The translations under genes and the position numbers were made by a program. Positions 24,413-33,422 of a stretch of 63,235 bases of DNA are shown here, one piece after another. The notes beneath the pieces are model-generated. The model saw only the letters and a program-made list of their open reading frames with translations, made no database searches and was not told the origin of the DNA. The stretch comes from Bacteroidales bacterium (GTDB lineage: Bacteria; Bacteroidota; Bacteroidia; Bacteroidales; Lentimicrobiaceae). The first letter of the stretch is position 1. Each line of letters starts with the position of its first letter. The stretch is from the NCBI GenBank assembly GCA_022837485.1, contig JALHHH010000007.1, positions 1 to 63,235 of the forward strand, read 5' to 3'.

Positions 24413-25513
24413 ATGAATACAACCACCGATTTTCTGCCTTTGAATGGCACCGATTACGTTGAATTTTATGTTGGAAATGCAAAACAGGCAGCCTATTATT
24501 ATCAGACAGCGTTTGGATTTCAGCCGCTGGCATATGCCGGACTGGAAACCGGATTAAAAGACCGGACTTCCTACGTGCTGGCACAGGGGAAAATACGATT
24601 CGTCTTTACCTCTTCGCTCGTGGCCGACAGTCCGGTTGCTCAGCATGCCATGAAGCACGGCGACGGCATCAAAGTAGTTGCCCTTTGGGTCGACGATGCC
24701 CGCAAGTCGTGGGAAGAGACAACTAAACGCGGTGCGAAATCTTACTTTGAACCAAAAACGGATAAAGACGAAAACGGTGAAGTGGTGACCTCGGGCATTC
24801 ATACTTACGGTGATACCGTGCACGTATTTGTGGAGCGCAGCCGGTACAACGGCCCTTTCCTTCCTGGATTCACGGCCTGGAATCCGGAATATCGTACACC
24901 TGAAACCGGTCTTAAATACGTAGATCACATGGTGGGCAACGTCGGCTGGAATGAGATGAACAAATGGGTGGAATTTTATGCCAATGTGATGGGATTTAGT
25001 CAGTTGGTTTCGTTTGACGATAAAGATATTTCCACTGAATATACGGCACTGATGAGCAAGGTGATGACCAACGGAAACGGTCGCATCAAATTTCCCATCA
25101 ACGAGCCGGCAGAAGGCAAGAAGCGCTCACAGGTGGAAGAGTACCTCGATTTCTACGGCGGGAGCGGAGTTCAGCATGTTGCCATGGCTACCGATGATAT
25201 CATTGCCACGGTTCGAGATCTCAGAAGCCGCGGAATAGAATTTCTGACCGTGCCTGGTTCGTATTACGATACCGTACTCAACCGGGTCGGAACCATTGAT
25301 GAGGAACTTCTCTCACTTAAAGAACTGGGCATACTGGTCGACCGCGACGATGAGGGATACCTGCTGCAGATATTCACCCGCCCCGTGGAAGACCGTCCCA
25401 CGGTATTCTATGAAATTATTCAGCGTAAAGGAGCTAAGTCGTTCGGCAAAGGAAATTTCAAAGCCCTGTTCGAAGCCATTGAACTGGAGCAGATCCGGCG
25501 CGGAACGCTTTAA
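24413..25513 (+). CDS. hppD: 4-hydroxyphenylpyruvate dioxygenase
   Basis: 366 aa, normal length. Converts 4-hydroxyphenylpyruvate to homogentisate with O2 and Fe(II). The two-domain vicinal-oxygen-chelate fold is evident. The iron-binding facial triad is H172 (YVDHMVGNV), H255 (GVQHVAMATDDI) and E334 (VFYEIIQRKG), and the C-terminal GKGNFKALFEAIE is highly typical. It starts 52 bp after hmgA and supplies its substrate, so the two are probably one operon. Confidence 0.96.
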   Translation: MNTTTDFLPLNGTDYVEFYVGNAKQAAYYYQTAFGFQPLAYAGLETGLKDRTSYVLAQGKIRFVFTSSLVADSPVAQHAMKHGDGIKVVALWVDDARKSWEETTKRGAKSYFEPKTDKDENGEVVTSGIHTYGDTVHVFVERSRYNGPFLPGFTAWNPEYRTPETGLKYVDHMVGNVGWNEMNKWVEFYANVMGFSQLVSFDDKDISTEYTALMSKVMTNGNGRIKFPINEPAEGKKRSQVEEYLDFYGGSGVQHVAMATDDIIATVRDLRSRGIEFLTVPGSYYDTVLNRVGTIDEELLSLKELGILVDRDDEGYLLQIFTRPVEDRPTVFYEIIQRKGAKSFGKGNFKALFEAIELEQIRRGTL

Positions 25514-25553
25514 TCGGAAATTATCGGGAAGTGAATTAATAACGAATTGTAAT

Positions 25554-26813
25554 ATGATGATAAAATCCTGGGTTTCCATCCCGGAAGAAAGCGATTTTCC
25601 AATCGAAAACCTGCCCTATGGCATCGCCCGTGCCGGTGGTAATACCTTTGCTGTAACCCGGATAGGCGATACGGTAGCAGATCTTAGCAAGCTATACGCA
25701 CTCGGTTTGTTCAGCGAACCTGGTTTTGATTTCGAAGATGTTTTTACCCAACCGGTGCTGAACGATTTCATTTCGATGGGGCAGGATGTCCACCGAAAAT
25801 TAAGAAAACGCCTTCAGGAAATCTTCAGTACGGAACATGCTCCGGATAATAACCTGAAGCGGATGATTGAATCCATTGCATTAAAGCCTGCCGGGGAAGT
25901 GGAAATGCTTATGCCGGTGAAGGTTACCGATTACACCGACTTTTATTCAAGCATTGAACATGCGACAAATGTAGGCAGAATGTTTCGTGATCCAGCAAAT
26001 GCCCTGCTCCCGAACTGGAAGCATTTGCCGGTAGGATATCACGGAAGGGCATCATCTATCGTAGTTTCCGGAGCCGGTATTCATCGCCCCGTGGGACAAG
26101 CCATGCCGGCAGGAGCTGAGACTCCGGTATTCGGGCCCAGCAAAATGCTCGACTTCGAACTGGAAATGGCTTTCGTTGTCGGTCGCGGCACAGAGCTCGG
26201 AGAAAGTGTAAAAGCAAAGGAAGCAGAGAATTATATTTTTGGATTTCTGCTGTTCAACGATTTGTCGGCGCGCGACATACAGTCGTGGGAATACGTTCCC
26301 CTCGGGCCATTTCTGTCGAAGAACTTCGGCTCGGTGGTTTCACCATGGATTGTAACCCTGGATGCTCTGGAGCCGTTCAGAGTGGCTGGCCCCGTTCAGG
26401 ATCCGGAAGTGCTTCCGTATCTGCAAACAGAAGGGTTAAGGAATTTTGACATAAACCTGGAGGTGTTTATTCAGCCAGGGGAAGGCAGAGAGAGCCTGGT
26501 CTGCCGGTCGAATTTCAGACATATGTACTGGAATATTTGCCAGCAACTGGCGCATCACACGGTAAACGGCTGCAACATCACCACCGGCGATCTTTACGCT
26601 TCGGGAACCATCAGCGGTCCGGAGCCCGGTTCGTATGGTTCGATGCTAGAACTTACCTGGCGGGGAACAAAGTCGCTTAAGCTTGCCGACGGAGAAGAGC
26701 GAAAATTTATCGATGACGGCGATGCCGTGATCATGCGCGGATATGCTGCGAAAAACGGACTTCGCATCGGCTTTGGGGAGTGCCGGGTAAATATACTGCC
26801 GGCAAAATTCTGA
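25554..26813 (+). CDS. fahA: Fumarylacetoacetase
   Basis: 419 aa from the ATG at 25554 (the ATG at 25557 is equally possible); starts further upstream would overlap hppD. Hydrolyses fumarylacetoacetate to fumarate and acetoacetate, the last step of the pathway. Active-site residues line up with mouse FAH at a constant offset of +3: D129, H136 (catalytic base), E202, E204 and D236, the acidic residues binding Ca2+/Mg2+. The N-terminal SH3-like domain occupies about the first 115 residues. 40 bp after hppD. The maleylacetoacetate isomerase needed before this step is not in the window. Confidence 0.96.
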   Translation: MMIKSWVSIPEESDFPIENLPYGIARAGGNTFAVTRIGDTVADLSKLYALGLFSEPGFDFEDVFTQPVLNDFISMGQDVHRKLRKRLQEIFSTEHAPDNNLKRMIESIALKPAGEVEMLMPVKVTDYTDFYSSIEHATNVGRMFRDPANALLPNWKHLPVGYHGRASSIVVSGAGIHRPVGQAMPAGAETPVFGPSKMLDFELEMAFVVGRGTELGESVKAKEAENYIFGFLLFNDLSARDIQSWEYVPLGPFLSKNFGSVVSPWIVTLDALEPFRVAGPVQDPEVLPYLQTEGLRNFDINLEVFIQPGEGRESLVCRSNFRHMYWNICQQLAHHTVNGCNITTGDLYASGTISGPEPGSYGSMLELTWRGTKSLKLADGEERKFIDDGDAVIMRGYAAKNGLRIGFGECRVNILPAKF

Positions 26814-26883
26814 ATATGCGCTCTACTTATTTCCGGAAGCAACGTTAACAACCGAAACGAAATTAGAAAAAGAAAAGATTTTT

Positions 26884-27780
26884 ATGTTTAAAACCATCAA
26901 TCCGGCCGATATTCCACATGCAATGCTGCACAAGCTGATGCTTGGAGCAATCGCACCCAGACCGATTGCTTTTGCCAGTACCATAGATTCCAGGGGCCGG
27001 CAAAACCTGGCGCCTTTCAGTTTTTTCAATGCGTTCGGCGTTAACCCGGCTACCATCATTTTCAGCCCTTCGCGAAGGGGCAGGGACAATACAACAAAGG
27101 ATACGTTCAACAACATTCGTGAAATTCCTGAGGTGGTGATCAATGCGGTTACCTATTCGATGGTGGAGCAGGTGAGTCTGGCAAGTACGGAGTTTCCGGC
27201 GGGTGTCAGCGAATTTGAAAAGTCTGGCTTCACACCTATGGCATCGGAGGTGGTAAGGCCGTTCAGGGTAAAGGAATCTCCGGTTCAATGGGAATGTAAA
27301 GTTCGCAATGTTATTGAAACCGGTAACGGGGGAGGCGCTGCCAACCTTGTTATCTGCGATGTGGTGAGGCTTCATGCCGATGAACGTTTTCTGACTTCCG
27401 ATGGATTGATCAATACCCGTATGATTGACCTGGTGGGAAGAATGGGTGGGAACTACTACGTAAGGGCAAACGGACAGGCACTTTTTGAGGTGGAGAAACC
27501 CCTCGATAAACCTGCGCTGGGAATTGACGGTCTGCCCGCATCGCTGCGACTCAGTCCGGTGCTTACGGGCAATGAACTCGGCAAACTCGGATCCGTTGAA
27601 TCTGCCCCCGGTCCGGACGAACTGCTGCAGGCTTCGGCTAATACCGATGTGAAAGCCATCCTGGAAACAGAAATCCTGACTGCAGATGCCCGGCTCGAAA
27701 AATTGCATCTGCTGATTCGGCGCTATCTTGCCGATGGGAGAAAGCGCGAAGCACTGGCCGTTGGATATCTGTTTTCCTGA
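26884..27780 (+). CDS. Flavin reductase family (FMN-binding split-barrel) protein
   Basis: 298 aa. The first ~200 residues resemble the flavin-reductase-like FMN-binding split barrel (LGAIAPRPIAFASTIDSRGRQNLAPFSFFNAFGVNPATIIFSP, read as blocks, then VINAVTYSMVEQ). Members bind FMN and are either NAD(P)H:flavin reductases or proteins of unknown activity. A further ~100 residues at the C-terminus look helical. It lies 70 bp after fahA on the same strand and may belong to the aromatic catabolism operon. Its contribution is not established: it could supply reduced flavin or act on a side product. Confidence 0.8.
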   Translation: MFKTINPADIPHAMLHKLMLGAIAPRPIAFASTIDSRGRQNLAPFSFFNAFGVNPATIIFSPSRRGRDNTTKDTFNNIREIPEVVINAVTYSMVEQVSLASTEFPAGVSEFEKSGFTPMASEVVRPFRVKESPVQWECKVRNVIETGNGGGAANLVICDVVRLHADERFLTSDGLINTRMIDLVGRMGGNYYVRANGQALFEVEKPLDKPALGIDGLPASLRLSPVLTGNELGKLGSVESAPGPDELLQASANTDVKAILETEILTADARLEKLHLLIRRYLADGRKREALAVGYLFS

Positions 27781-27859
27781 TTATAACGAAATTCCCGCAG
27801 TGTTTTCCATCCGTCAGAGAAATAAATTCTTTTTGGTGTCTGAGAAAAAAATAGGATCT

Positions 27860-28300
27860 ATGAATATCCCCGTTAATGAAAATGCACCAGTGAAGTCAAA
27901 AAGCCGGATTGAAATTAATGCACCGATCGGTACTGTTTGGAAAGTACTTACGGACATACACAATTGGAAAAAGTGGCAAAAGGCGGTTACGCAAATAATA
28001 GTCCACGGGGAAATCAGAGAGGGAACAAAATTTGACTGGAAAGCCGGGGGACTTTCGTTTAAATCAGAAATTCATACGGTAAAACCGTTGTTAATGTTTG
28101 GCTGGACGGGTACAACCATTGGTACCAGTGCTATCCATAACTGGACATTTGAAGAAAAGGAGAACAATACAATCGTAACGGTAGAAGAAAGCCTTCGGGG
28201 ATTATTTCCCGGGTTATTCCGCGCTTATTTTCAGAAAAACCTCGACATGGGTGTAATCACCAGTCTGGAAGAGCTGAAAGCGGCATCGGAAGCGGTATAA
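27860..28300 (+). CDS. SRPBCC (START/polyketide-cyclase-like) family protein
   Basis: 146 aa from the ATG at 27860; upstream in-frame codons overlap the preceding gene. The sequence has SRPBCC hallmarks: SRIEINAPIGTVWKVLTDIHNWKKWQKAV at the N-terminus (blocks), central beta-strand pattern, and GVITSLEELKAASE as the C-terminal helix. These proteins bind hydrophobic or aromatic ligands in a deep pocket. 79 bp after the flavin-reductase-like gene and last of the same-strand run. Ligand unknown. Confidence 0.75.
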   Translation: MNIPVNENAPVKSKSRIEINAPIGTVWKVLTDIHNWKKWQKAVTQIIVHGEIREGTKFDWKAGGLSFKSEIHTVKPLLMFGWTGTTIGTSAIHNWTFEEKENNTIVTVEESLRGLFPGLFRAYFQKNLDMGVITSLEELKAASEAV

Positions 28301-28410
28301 TTGCAGAGTGAGATAAACCACCTTCGGCGTTGGAAACGAAATCGTTAAACTTTTTTCTGCTTCGTTTTTCTATATCGGATTCTGTAGTTTTCTGCAATAA
28401 GGTTACCAAC

Positions 28411-28444
28411 AAAAAAAGAAACCCGGCTCACACAACCGGGTTTC
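28411..28444 (-). terminator. Intrinsic terminator of the HmuY/TonB receptor operon
   Basis: Perfect 9-bp stem (28418-28426 with 28436-28444, GAAACCCGG) with a 9-nt loop. The run of seven A at 28411-28417 becomes the U-run on the minus strand, so it ends minus-strand transcription 29 bp after the lipoprotein stop. Confidence 0.85.
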
Positions 28445-28472
28445 AGCGTCACACACATGTAAGGGATTGTTG

Positions 28473-29498
28473 TTATAGTCTCTGATATTCAAATTTAGGG
28501 TAGCCTTTCTTTCCCTGGTTGTTGTAGAAATCGATGAATCTGAGTTTGTATAAGATGCCACGGCTGTCGCGGATCACATAGCTCAGATCCGGCCTGGCCG
28601 TGTAGGTGATGTTCCCGGATGTTACGTCTCCGTTTATTTCTTTCCAGTCGTAGCCAATAATATCGCGTTGAGCCGAGAGTTCAAGGTTTTCGGCGATTTC
28701 GCGTGTGATTTCCCTGAAAGGATAAGTGGTATCGGGAATGGCTCTTACCAGGGTGTCGTTGAGTAATACTCCGTTCACAAGATAGGGATAAGGTTCGCCG
28801 GTATTGGTAAAAAGCAGAGTAGTGTATGTTGTAAAATGCAGGTCCCAATCAAGGGATGGAGGTTCAATCTGCGGATCGTTAACGCCGTTGTCGAACGATA
28901 CGGAGACGAAGCGTCTCGAAGGATCTCTCTGTAAGGTGAATTCGCGTTCCTGAGAACCGTCGGGTCTGGCAATGCGCAGGTGGACATTTCCGGTTAACGG
29001 GTCGATGCCCGGAAGTATTTTCAGATATCCCCGGGGCATCCCTTCGGCGTCAATTCCGCGGTCTATCAGCAGTACTTCTCCTGTTCCTGTATATCTTCCG
29101 GCTTCAAACTTCCACCATGTTCCGATGGCATTGCTGTCGGGTTTTCCCGATGACTGATCGAATAACCATTCCCGGCCCTGGGTTGTAAGCGGTTCATTGA
29201 AATCGTAGACACCGGTATGCGCGGCATACATAAACAAAGATGTATTGAGCCAGAGGGTGAAATTACCGGGTTCGGTACTCAGAAGCAGATCGTATTCGCT
29301 TCGTTCGTTGGTAGCTATAATGCCGCCGGCTGAGAAGCTGAAGTATGCCTGCAGGGTATAATCGGGCAGCATTTCGATGGTTACAGTTTCAACGTTGCCG
29401 GGCTTTTGAGGTACAACAATTTCGTCTTCCTTAAAACAGGAAGAGAGTAAAAGCATAAGTGCCAGCAACAGGCTGTTATTATTTAGTTTCCGGTTCAT
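28473..29498 (-). CDS. HmuY-family lipoprotein (heme-binding-like)
   Basis: 341 aa. The N-terminus is a lipoprotein signal (NNNSLLLALMLLLSSC, lipobox Cys near residue 21) followed by an acidic KEDE stretch, suggesting export to the cell surface. The C-terminal half matches the HmuY family: SVSFDNG, DWDLHFTTYTTLLF, PYLVNGVLLNDT, GYDWKEIN and the closing VIRDSRGILYKLRFIDFYN and FEYQRL. HmuY proteins capture heme and pass it to a TonB-dependent receptor. It overlaps the receptor gene by 20 bp. Heme ligands cannot be assigned by eye. It is a clear paralogue of the T9SS-sorted protein at 31689-32924. Confidence 0.85.
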   Translation of the reverse strand: MNRKLNNNSLLLALMLLLSSCFKEDEIVVPQKPGNVETVTIEMLPDYTLQAYFSFSAGGIIATNERSEYDLLLSTEPGNFTLWLNTSLFMYAAHTGVYDFNEPLTTQGREWLFDQSSGKPDSNAIGTWWKFEAGRYTGTGEVLLIDRGIDAEGMPRGYLKILPGIDPLTGNVHLRIARPDGSQEREFTLQRDPSRRFVSVSFDNGVNDPQIEPPSLDWDLHFTTYTTLLFTNTGEPYPYLVNGVLLNDTLVRAIPDTTYPFREITREIAENLELSAQRDIIGYDWKEINGDVTSGNITYTARPDLSYVIRDSRGILYKLRFIDFYNNQGKKGYPKFEYQRL

Positions 29499-31689
29499 CT
29501 TTGGTAATTGAGTAGGAAAGTTTCAGAAAGAACGTCCGGCCCCAGGCTACTGGTACACTGCTTCCGCCGGATGAGTGCACGCCTCCGCTTCCTCCGATGG
29601 ATGAAATGCTGGTAACATCAAACAGGTTACGAACTCCCGCATTTACCGAAAGCCGCTTGTTAAAATAGGATTTTAATACCGTAAGGTCAAGGTTATGATA
29701 GGCATCCATAAATCCTTCCGTCAGTTCACCCGCAGAATCCATGTAGATGCGGGTTGTTTTGCCGGTGTACTTATAGATGGCGGTAATATGCAGATCGCGC
29801 TTATCGACGCGACAGGTAATTTCGGAGGTCACTTCGGGCGACCAGTAAAGTTTAACCGGTTTGGAATTCTGCAGCAGACTCGATTTTCCCGTATTTCCCC
29901 ATCCCATACGGAAGTCAAACATGGGATACAGAGATGAGCGAATGCTTCCCGAATAGCCCATTGTGCGTGTAAAGTCTTGATTGAAATAGGTATACGATCC
30001 ATCACCGGTTTCAGCCAGCGTTATTCCGTCTTCGATGTTATTCAGGAAAAAGCGACCCTCCACCTCGGTAGCATAGGTTACTTTTTCAATGCGATGGGTG
30101 AGCTGAAATTGCAGATGGTTTGAGTTTTCGGGTTTAAGATCCGGATTCCCGGTTATGTTATGGTTTACATCCACAAAATAGAGATAAAGTTCTTTAAGCG
30201 ACGGTGCCCTGAATCCATTTGAGTAGGAAGCCCTGAGCTGGAATCCTTTCCAGGGACCGCCTTTGGCGTGAAGTGCATAGATCAGCGGGGAGCTGAACCT
30301 GCTGTTCCAGGCATACCGGAATCCCGGCTGCAGCGATAGCCAGTCGGCCGGCAGCAGCTGGAAAGTTGCAAAACCTGCAACATCGGCTATGTTCTGGTTC
30401 TGGTTGCCGATACGTTCGCCGGTTGCCCATTCCACATTGGCATCGTATCCGAACTGAGTGCTGAAAAGTCCGTTTTCGTTGCGGTAAGCATACATCGAAC
30501 GCGAAAGGAAGGATCCGAATCCGGTGGTGTCGTATTCTGTCGGTGTTTTTTCGGGTATGGTAAGGTCGTTGTAATAAAGGGTTCTTACCCTTTGATAAAA
30601 CGAAAGCGAGTTGGCCGATGTAAACGGATTTGATCCCCTGGTGGAGAAGTCGGCTTTGGCCGTCAGTCTTCGGGTAGTAAAGTGGTTATCAAATGCTTTT
30701 TCGAAATAGGGTGGCAGCAGGTTGCCTCTCACGAGCAACAGTTCATCGAATCCAGTAAGACGGGTTTTCAGGTGTATCTTTTTAAGTGCCAGGCTGTAAC
30801 TGGCTTCGGCATTCAGCTGGCGCTTGGGTTTCCAGAGCGAGGTGCGACCATCCTCAAACGGGCTATAACCCCCGAAAAAGTTCCTTCCGCCCTGAAGCCC
30901 GTAGGAGTGTTTACCCTTCCGCATGCTAAAACCACCGTCAAAGTTAATCACTCCCACCGATTCAAGATACGTTCCGGCGTTGGCACTAATGCTGTTGCCC
31001 GGAAGTTCCATGGGGATGATGTTGACGACCCCGGCCATGGCGTTGCTGCCGTAAATTACCGACATCGGTCCCTCAATAATCTCTACCTGACGGGCATTCT
31101 GGAGGTTTATCTGACTAAGGTCGATGCTGCCGTTGAGCCTCCCTATAACTGGCACACCGTCGACTAATATTTTAACGTGCTCGCCCGAGAGTCCCTGCAG
31201 GCTCATCCCCGTACCCAGGGATGCATCCTGACTGAAGCGGACGTTCATCTGATTTCTCAGTAATCCTGCCAGATCGGGCGATGCCGACCTTCTGAGCTGC
31301 AGTTGGTTGATGACGTTTACACGGTAAAGCGACCGTTCGGCACTGCCGGGATTGTATTGTGCCGTTACAACAACTTCGTCGAGCGAAAACACCTCGGGAA
31401 GCATGCGCAGCAATGGCTCGTCACCCGGAGATAGCGTGTCGGTAAGCGTTTGATAGCCAACAAACGAAGCCTGGAAAATGGTGGTTTGGTTCAGGATGTA
31501 ACGGATTTCTCCTTCCATACCTGTAACGAAATACCGCGGCGCTGTGGTTCCTGATTCCATAGCTTTTACGTGCGCAAAAGCAACAGGCTTGCCTGTACGC
31601 GCGTCAACCACACGTACAGGCATTTCCTGAGCCATTCCCGCAAAGGGAAGTAAAAGAGCAATGAAGAGTTGTAACAATATTTTTGTCAT
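29479..31689 (-). CDS. TonB-dependent outer-membrane receptor, HmuR-like
   Basis: 736 aa with signal peptide (MTKILLQLFIALLLPFAGMAQ). A short carboxypeptidase-like module comes first (VRVVDARTGKPVAFAHV), then a plug (EVVVTAQYNPGSAERSLYRVNVINQ; VKILVDGVPVIGR; IEIIEGP-type VEIIEGPMSVIYGSNAMAGVVNII). The barrel contains FRAP at 493-496 and NPDL at 515-518 with H510 between them. FRAP/NPDL boxes with a histidine are features of heme receptors such as HmuR, but similar boxes occur in other receptors. Sandwiched between two HmuY-family genes with overlaps of 1 and 20 bp, which makes heme the best substrate guess. Confidence 0.88.
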   Translation of the reverse strand: MTKILLQLFIALLLPFAGMAQEMPVRVVDARTGKPVAFAHVKAMESGTTAPRYFVTGMEGEIRYILNQTTIFQASFVGYQTLTDTLSPGDEPLLRMLPEVFSLDEVVVTAQYNPGSAERSLYRVNVINQLQLRRSASPDLAGLLRNQMNVRFSQDASLGTGMSLQGLSGEHVKILVDGVPVIGRLNGSIDLSQINLQNARQVEIIEGPMSVIYGSNAMAGVVNIIPMELPGNSISANAGTYLESVGVINFDGGFSMRKGKHSYGLQGGRNFFGGYSPFEDGRTSLWKPKRQLNAEASYSLALKKIHLKTRLTGFDELLLVRGNLLPPYFEKAFDNHFTTRRLTAKADFSTRGSNPFTSANSLSFYQRVRTLYYNDLTIPEKTPTEYDTTGFGSFLSRSMYAYRNENGLFSTQFGYDANVEWATGERIGNQNQNIADVAGFATFQLLPADWLSLQPGFRYAWNSRFSSPLIYALHAKGGPWKGFQLRASYSNGFRAPSLKELYLYFVDVNHNITGNPDLKPENSNHLQFQLTHRIEKVTYATEVEGRFFLNNIEDGITLAETGDGSYTYFNQDFTRTMGYSGSIRSSLYPMFDFRMGWGNTGKSSLLQNSKPVKLYWSPEVTSEITCRVDKRDLHITAIYKYTGKTTRIYMDSAGELTEGFMDAYHNLDLTVLKSYFNKRLSVNAGVRNLFDVTSISSIGGSGGVHSSGGSSVPVAWGRTFFLKLSYSITKDEPETK

Positions 31690-32924
31690 TATCTTACGAT
31701 AACTTTAAAAGATGAGGTTTGATTTTTGCCGGTGATGCGAAGTACATACGTACCGGAAGTTACACCTTCGAGTCCGATTTCATGTATAAGCGACCGGTCG
31801 AGCTGCTGCGTCCGTACTACACGTCCGCTTAGGTCGTAAAGAACGGCATTGCCTTGTGTTAGTGCTCCCTGAAGTGAAATTGCCAGCTTGTCGGTTGCCG
31901 GATTGGGATATATCTTTACGCCTTCAATCTGGTTGAGGTTTGCCGAGGCCGTTGCCAGAATATCAACGGTAAAGGTTGATGTTCCTGTGCCAGATCCCGA
32001 AAAACCTTCCATTACGATTTTGTACACCGATCCGTCGGCCGATTGTGCAAAATAGGCCAGAGAATCGGTTATCTCCCACTGGAATGTCGACATATTTATG
32101 GACTTCCAGTCGTGCCCGATAACATCGGGATCCGTTTTGAATTCCAGGATCGACCAGTCGGTATATGCCGGCCCTACCGGATGAGCTTCTGCCATGGTGA
32201 TGCTGCTGTTGTGCAGAACACCATTGACTGGATACGGCGTATTCATCACCTGGGCTGTATAGCGGGTAAACAGAATATCCCAGTCGGTTTTTGCAGGTTC
32301 GCGGTCAACGATGCCTGTGGCAAACGAAAATGCCATGAACATTTTGGTGTTGTGCGGATTTACCTCCAGGGTATCGGTACGGTCGTTGCTGCCGTCGAGA
32401 TGTGCATAGCGGATAATGTACTTGTTCTGGGTGGATATCTTTTTAACGATATGCAGTTTCCTGTATATACCATCCAATGGCTTGATGAGGTAAAGAGAGT
32501 CCCCTGTGAGATCGTGGGTTGTCATGCTGTAAATGCCCCAGCCGTAATCGGGATGTCCGAGTGCGTTGCGGTTGAAAGCGCCGTCTTCCCATTCGGCCGT
32601 GTTGTTGTATAACCTCTGCCACGAAGCCATACCGGTTGTGTCGAAGCTGTCGAATCCGTCGGCTGCAGCATTCGGGTAAGCATAAAGTGCAACACCGGAT
32701 CCGTCGTTGGTAATGATACCGGCGCTGAAAGCGTTGGTATAGAAAGCAATATCCCAGATGTTGCGAGGCGATGTTTTTACCTCTCCGTTGCGAAGCGAGA
32801 AGAAAACTTCGTTGACATACTGGGGACCCATGGATGCAGTATATTGGGTCTGGGCATTAACGCCCCGTGTTGCTGCAGCAGACAGCAGGGCAATAGCAAT
32901 AATGAGAGTATTGACTTTTTTCAT
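31689..32924 (-). CDS. HmuY-family secreted protein with T9SS sorting domain
   Basis: 411 aa from the ATG at 32924, which gives a clean signal peptide (MKKVNTLIIAIALLSAAATRGVNAQ). An in-frame ATG at 32951 only adds nine residues. The body is HmuY-like: NIWDIAFYTNAFSAGIITNDGSG, DWDILFTRYT, TPYPVNGVLHN, GHDWKSIN and SADGSVYKIVMEGF. These blocks recur in the same order in the lipoprotein of this operon. The last ~75 residues are a type IX sorting domain (VKIYPNPATDKLAISL ... SGTYVLRITGKNQTSSFKVIVR), so it is probably exported and attached to, or released from, the cell surface. Overlaps the receptor gene by one base. Confidence 0.87.
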   Translation of the reverse strand: MKKVNTLIIAIALLSAAATRGVNAQTQYTASMGPQYVNEVFFSLRNGEVKTSPRNIWDIAFYTNAFSAGIITNDGSGVALYAYPNAAADGFDSFDTTGMASWQRLYNNTAEWEDGAFNRNALGHPDYGWGIYSMTTHDLTGDSLYLIKPLDGIYRKLHIVKKISTQNKYIIRYAHLDGSNDRTDTLEVNPHNTKMFMAFSFATGIVDREPAKTDWDILFTRYTAQVMNTPYPVNGVLHNSSITMAEAHPVGPAYTDWSILEFKTDPDVIGHDWKSINMSTFQWEITDSLAYFAQSADGSVYKIVMEGFSGSGTGTSTFTVDILATASANLNQIEGVKIYPNPATDKLAISLQGALTQGNAVLYDLSGRVVRTQQLDRSLIHEIGLEGVTSGTYVLRITGKNQTSSFKVIVR

Positions 32925-33002
32925 CGTAAAAGTGAGTTTTAAATAAAACAATTGGGCACAGTGCTGGCTGCGCTGTGATTGAAATTCAGGATTTGAGGGG
33001 AA

Positions 33003-33356
33003 TCAGGACAGGGAGGGCGGTGCACGCAGACCGTGCGATACGGGAATGCCGTTAAGAATGGAATTGCAGCTCTGACATTCAGAGAACAAAAAATCGCACT
33101 CGGGAATTCCGGGAAGCCGCACAATTAATTCATCTGCACAGGCATCCGCGTTAAACAGATCAAACGATGGAAGATCTTCGCTCAGAGAAGTATCTTCCTC
33201 TCTTTTACTGATGATGCCGTTGGGAATAAGGGTACGGCCAAAAATGTGATGCTGGTGGAAGTTGATGAGCGAACCGAGATACATCCAGAATACGAGGAAT
33301 GCAGTGGCCAGTAGGGCCATCCTGCCTGAAAATTGACGTATCCGTATGCTCTTCAT
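33003..33356 (-). CDS. Small membrane-anchored His/Cys protein heading the heme operon
   Basis: 117 aa, not recognised. One transmembrane or uncleaved signal segment lies at about 13-31, immediately followed by a histidine cluster H34, H36, H37 (NFHQHHIFG). A predicted exported domain has four cysteines (C72, C87, C94, C97), the last two as C-x-x-C. The gene is preceded by a good minus-strand promoter at 33394-33422 and lies 78 bp before the T9SS HmuY gene, so it is the likely first cistron. Metal or heme binding is possible from the residues but unproved. Confidence 0.65.
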   Translation of the reverse strand: MKSIRIRQFSGRMALLATAFLVFWMYLGSLINFHQHHIFGRTLIPNGIISKREEDTSLSEDLPSFDLFNADACADELIVRLPGIPECDFLFSECQSCNSILNGIPVSHGLRAPPSLS

Positions 33357-33393
33357 CCGATAAAATCCGGAATTAATTGACTCCGGTTTGGTG

Positions 33394-33422
33394 CAAAAGT
33401 ACTATTTCTGATCAATATACAA
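33394..33422 (-). promoter_or_regulatory. Predicted promoter of the HmuY/TonB receptor operon
   Basis: On the minus strand, TTG (33422-33420), an 18-bp spacer and TACTTTTG (33401-33394). Directly downstream an inverted repeat with 8-bp arms (33364-33371 and 33382-33389, one mismatch, core CCGGA/TCCGG) covers the expected transcription start and leader, a plausible place for an iron or heme-responsive operator. Confidence 0.6.
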
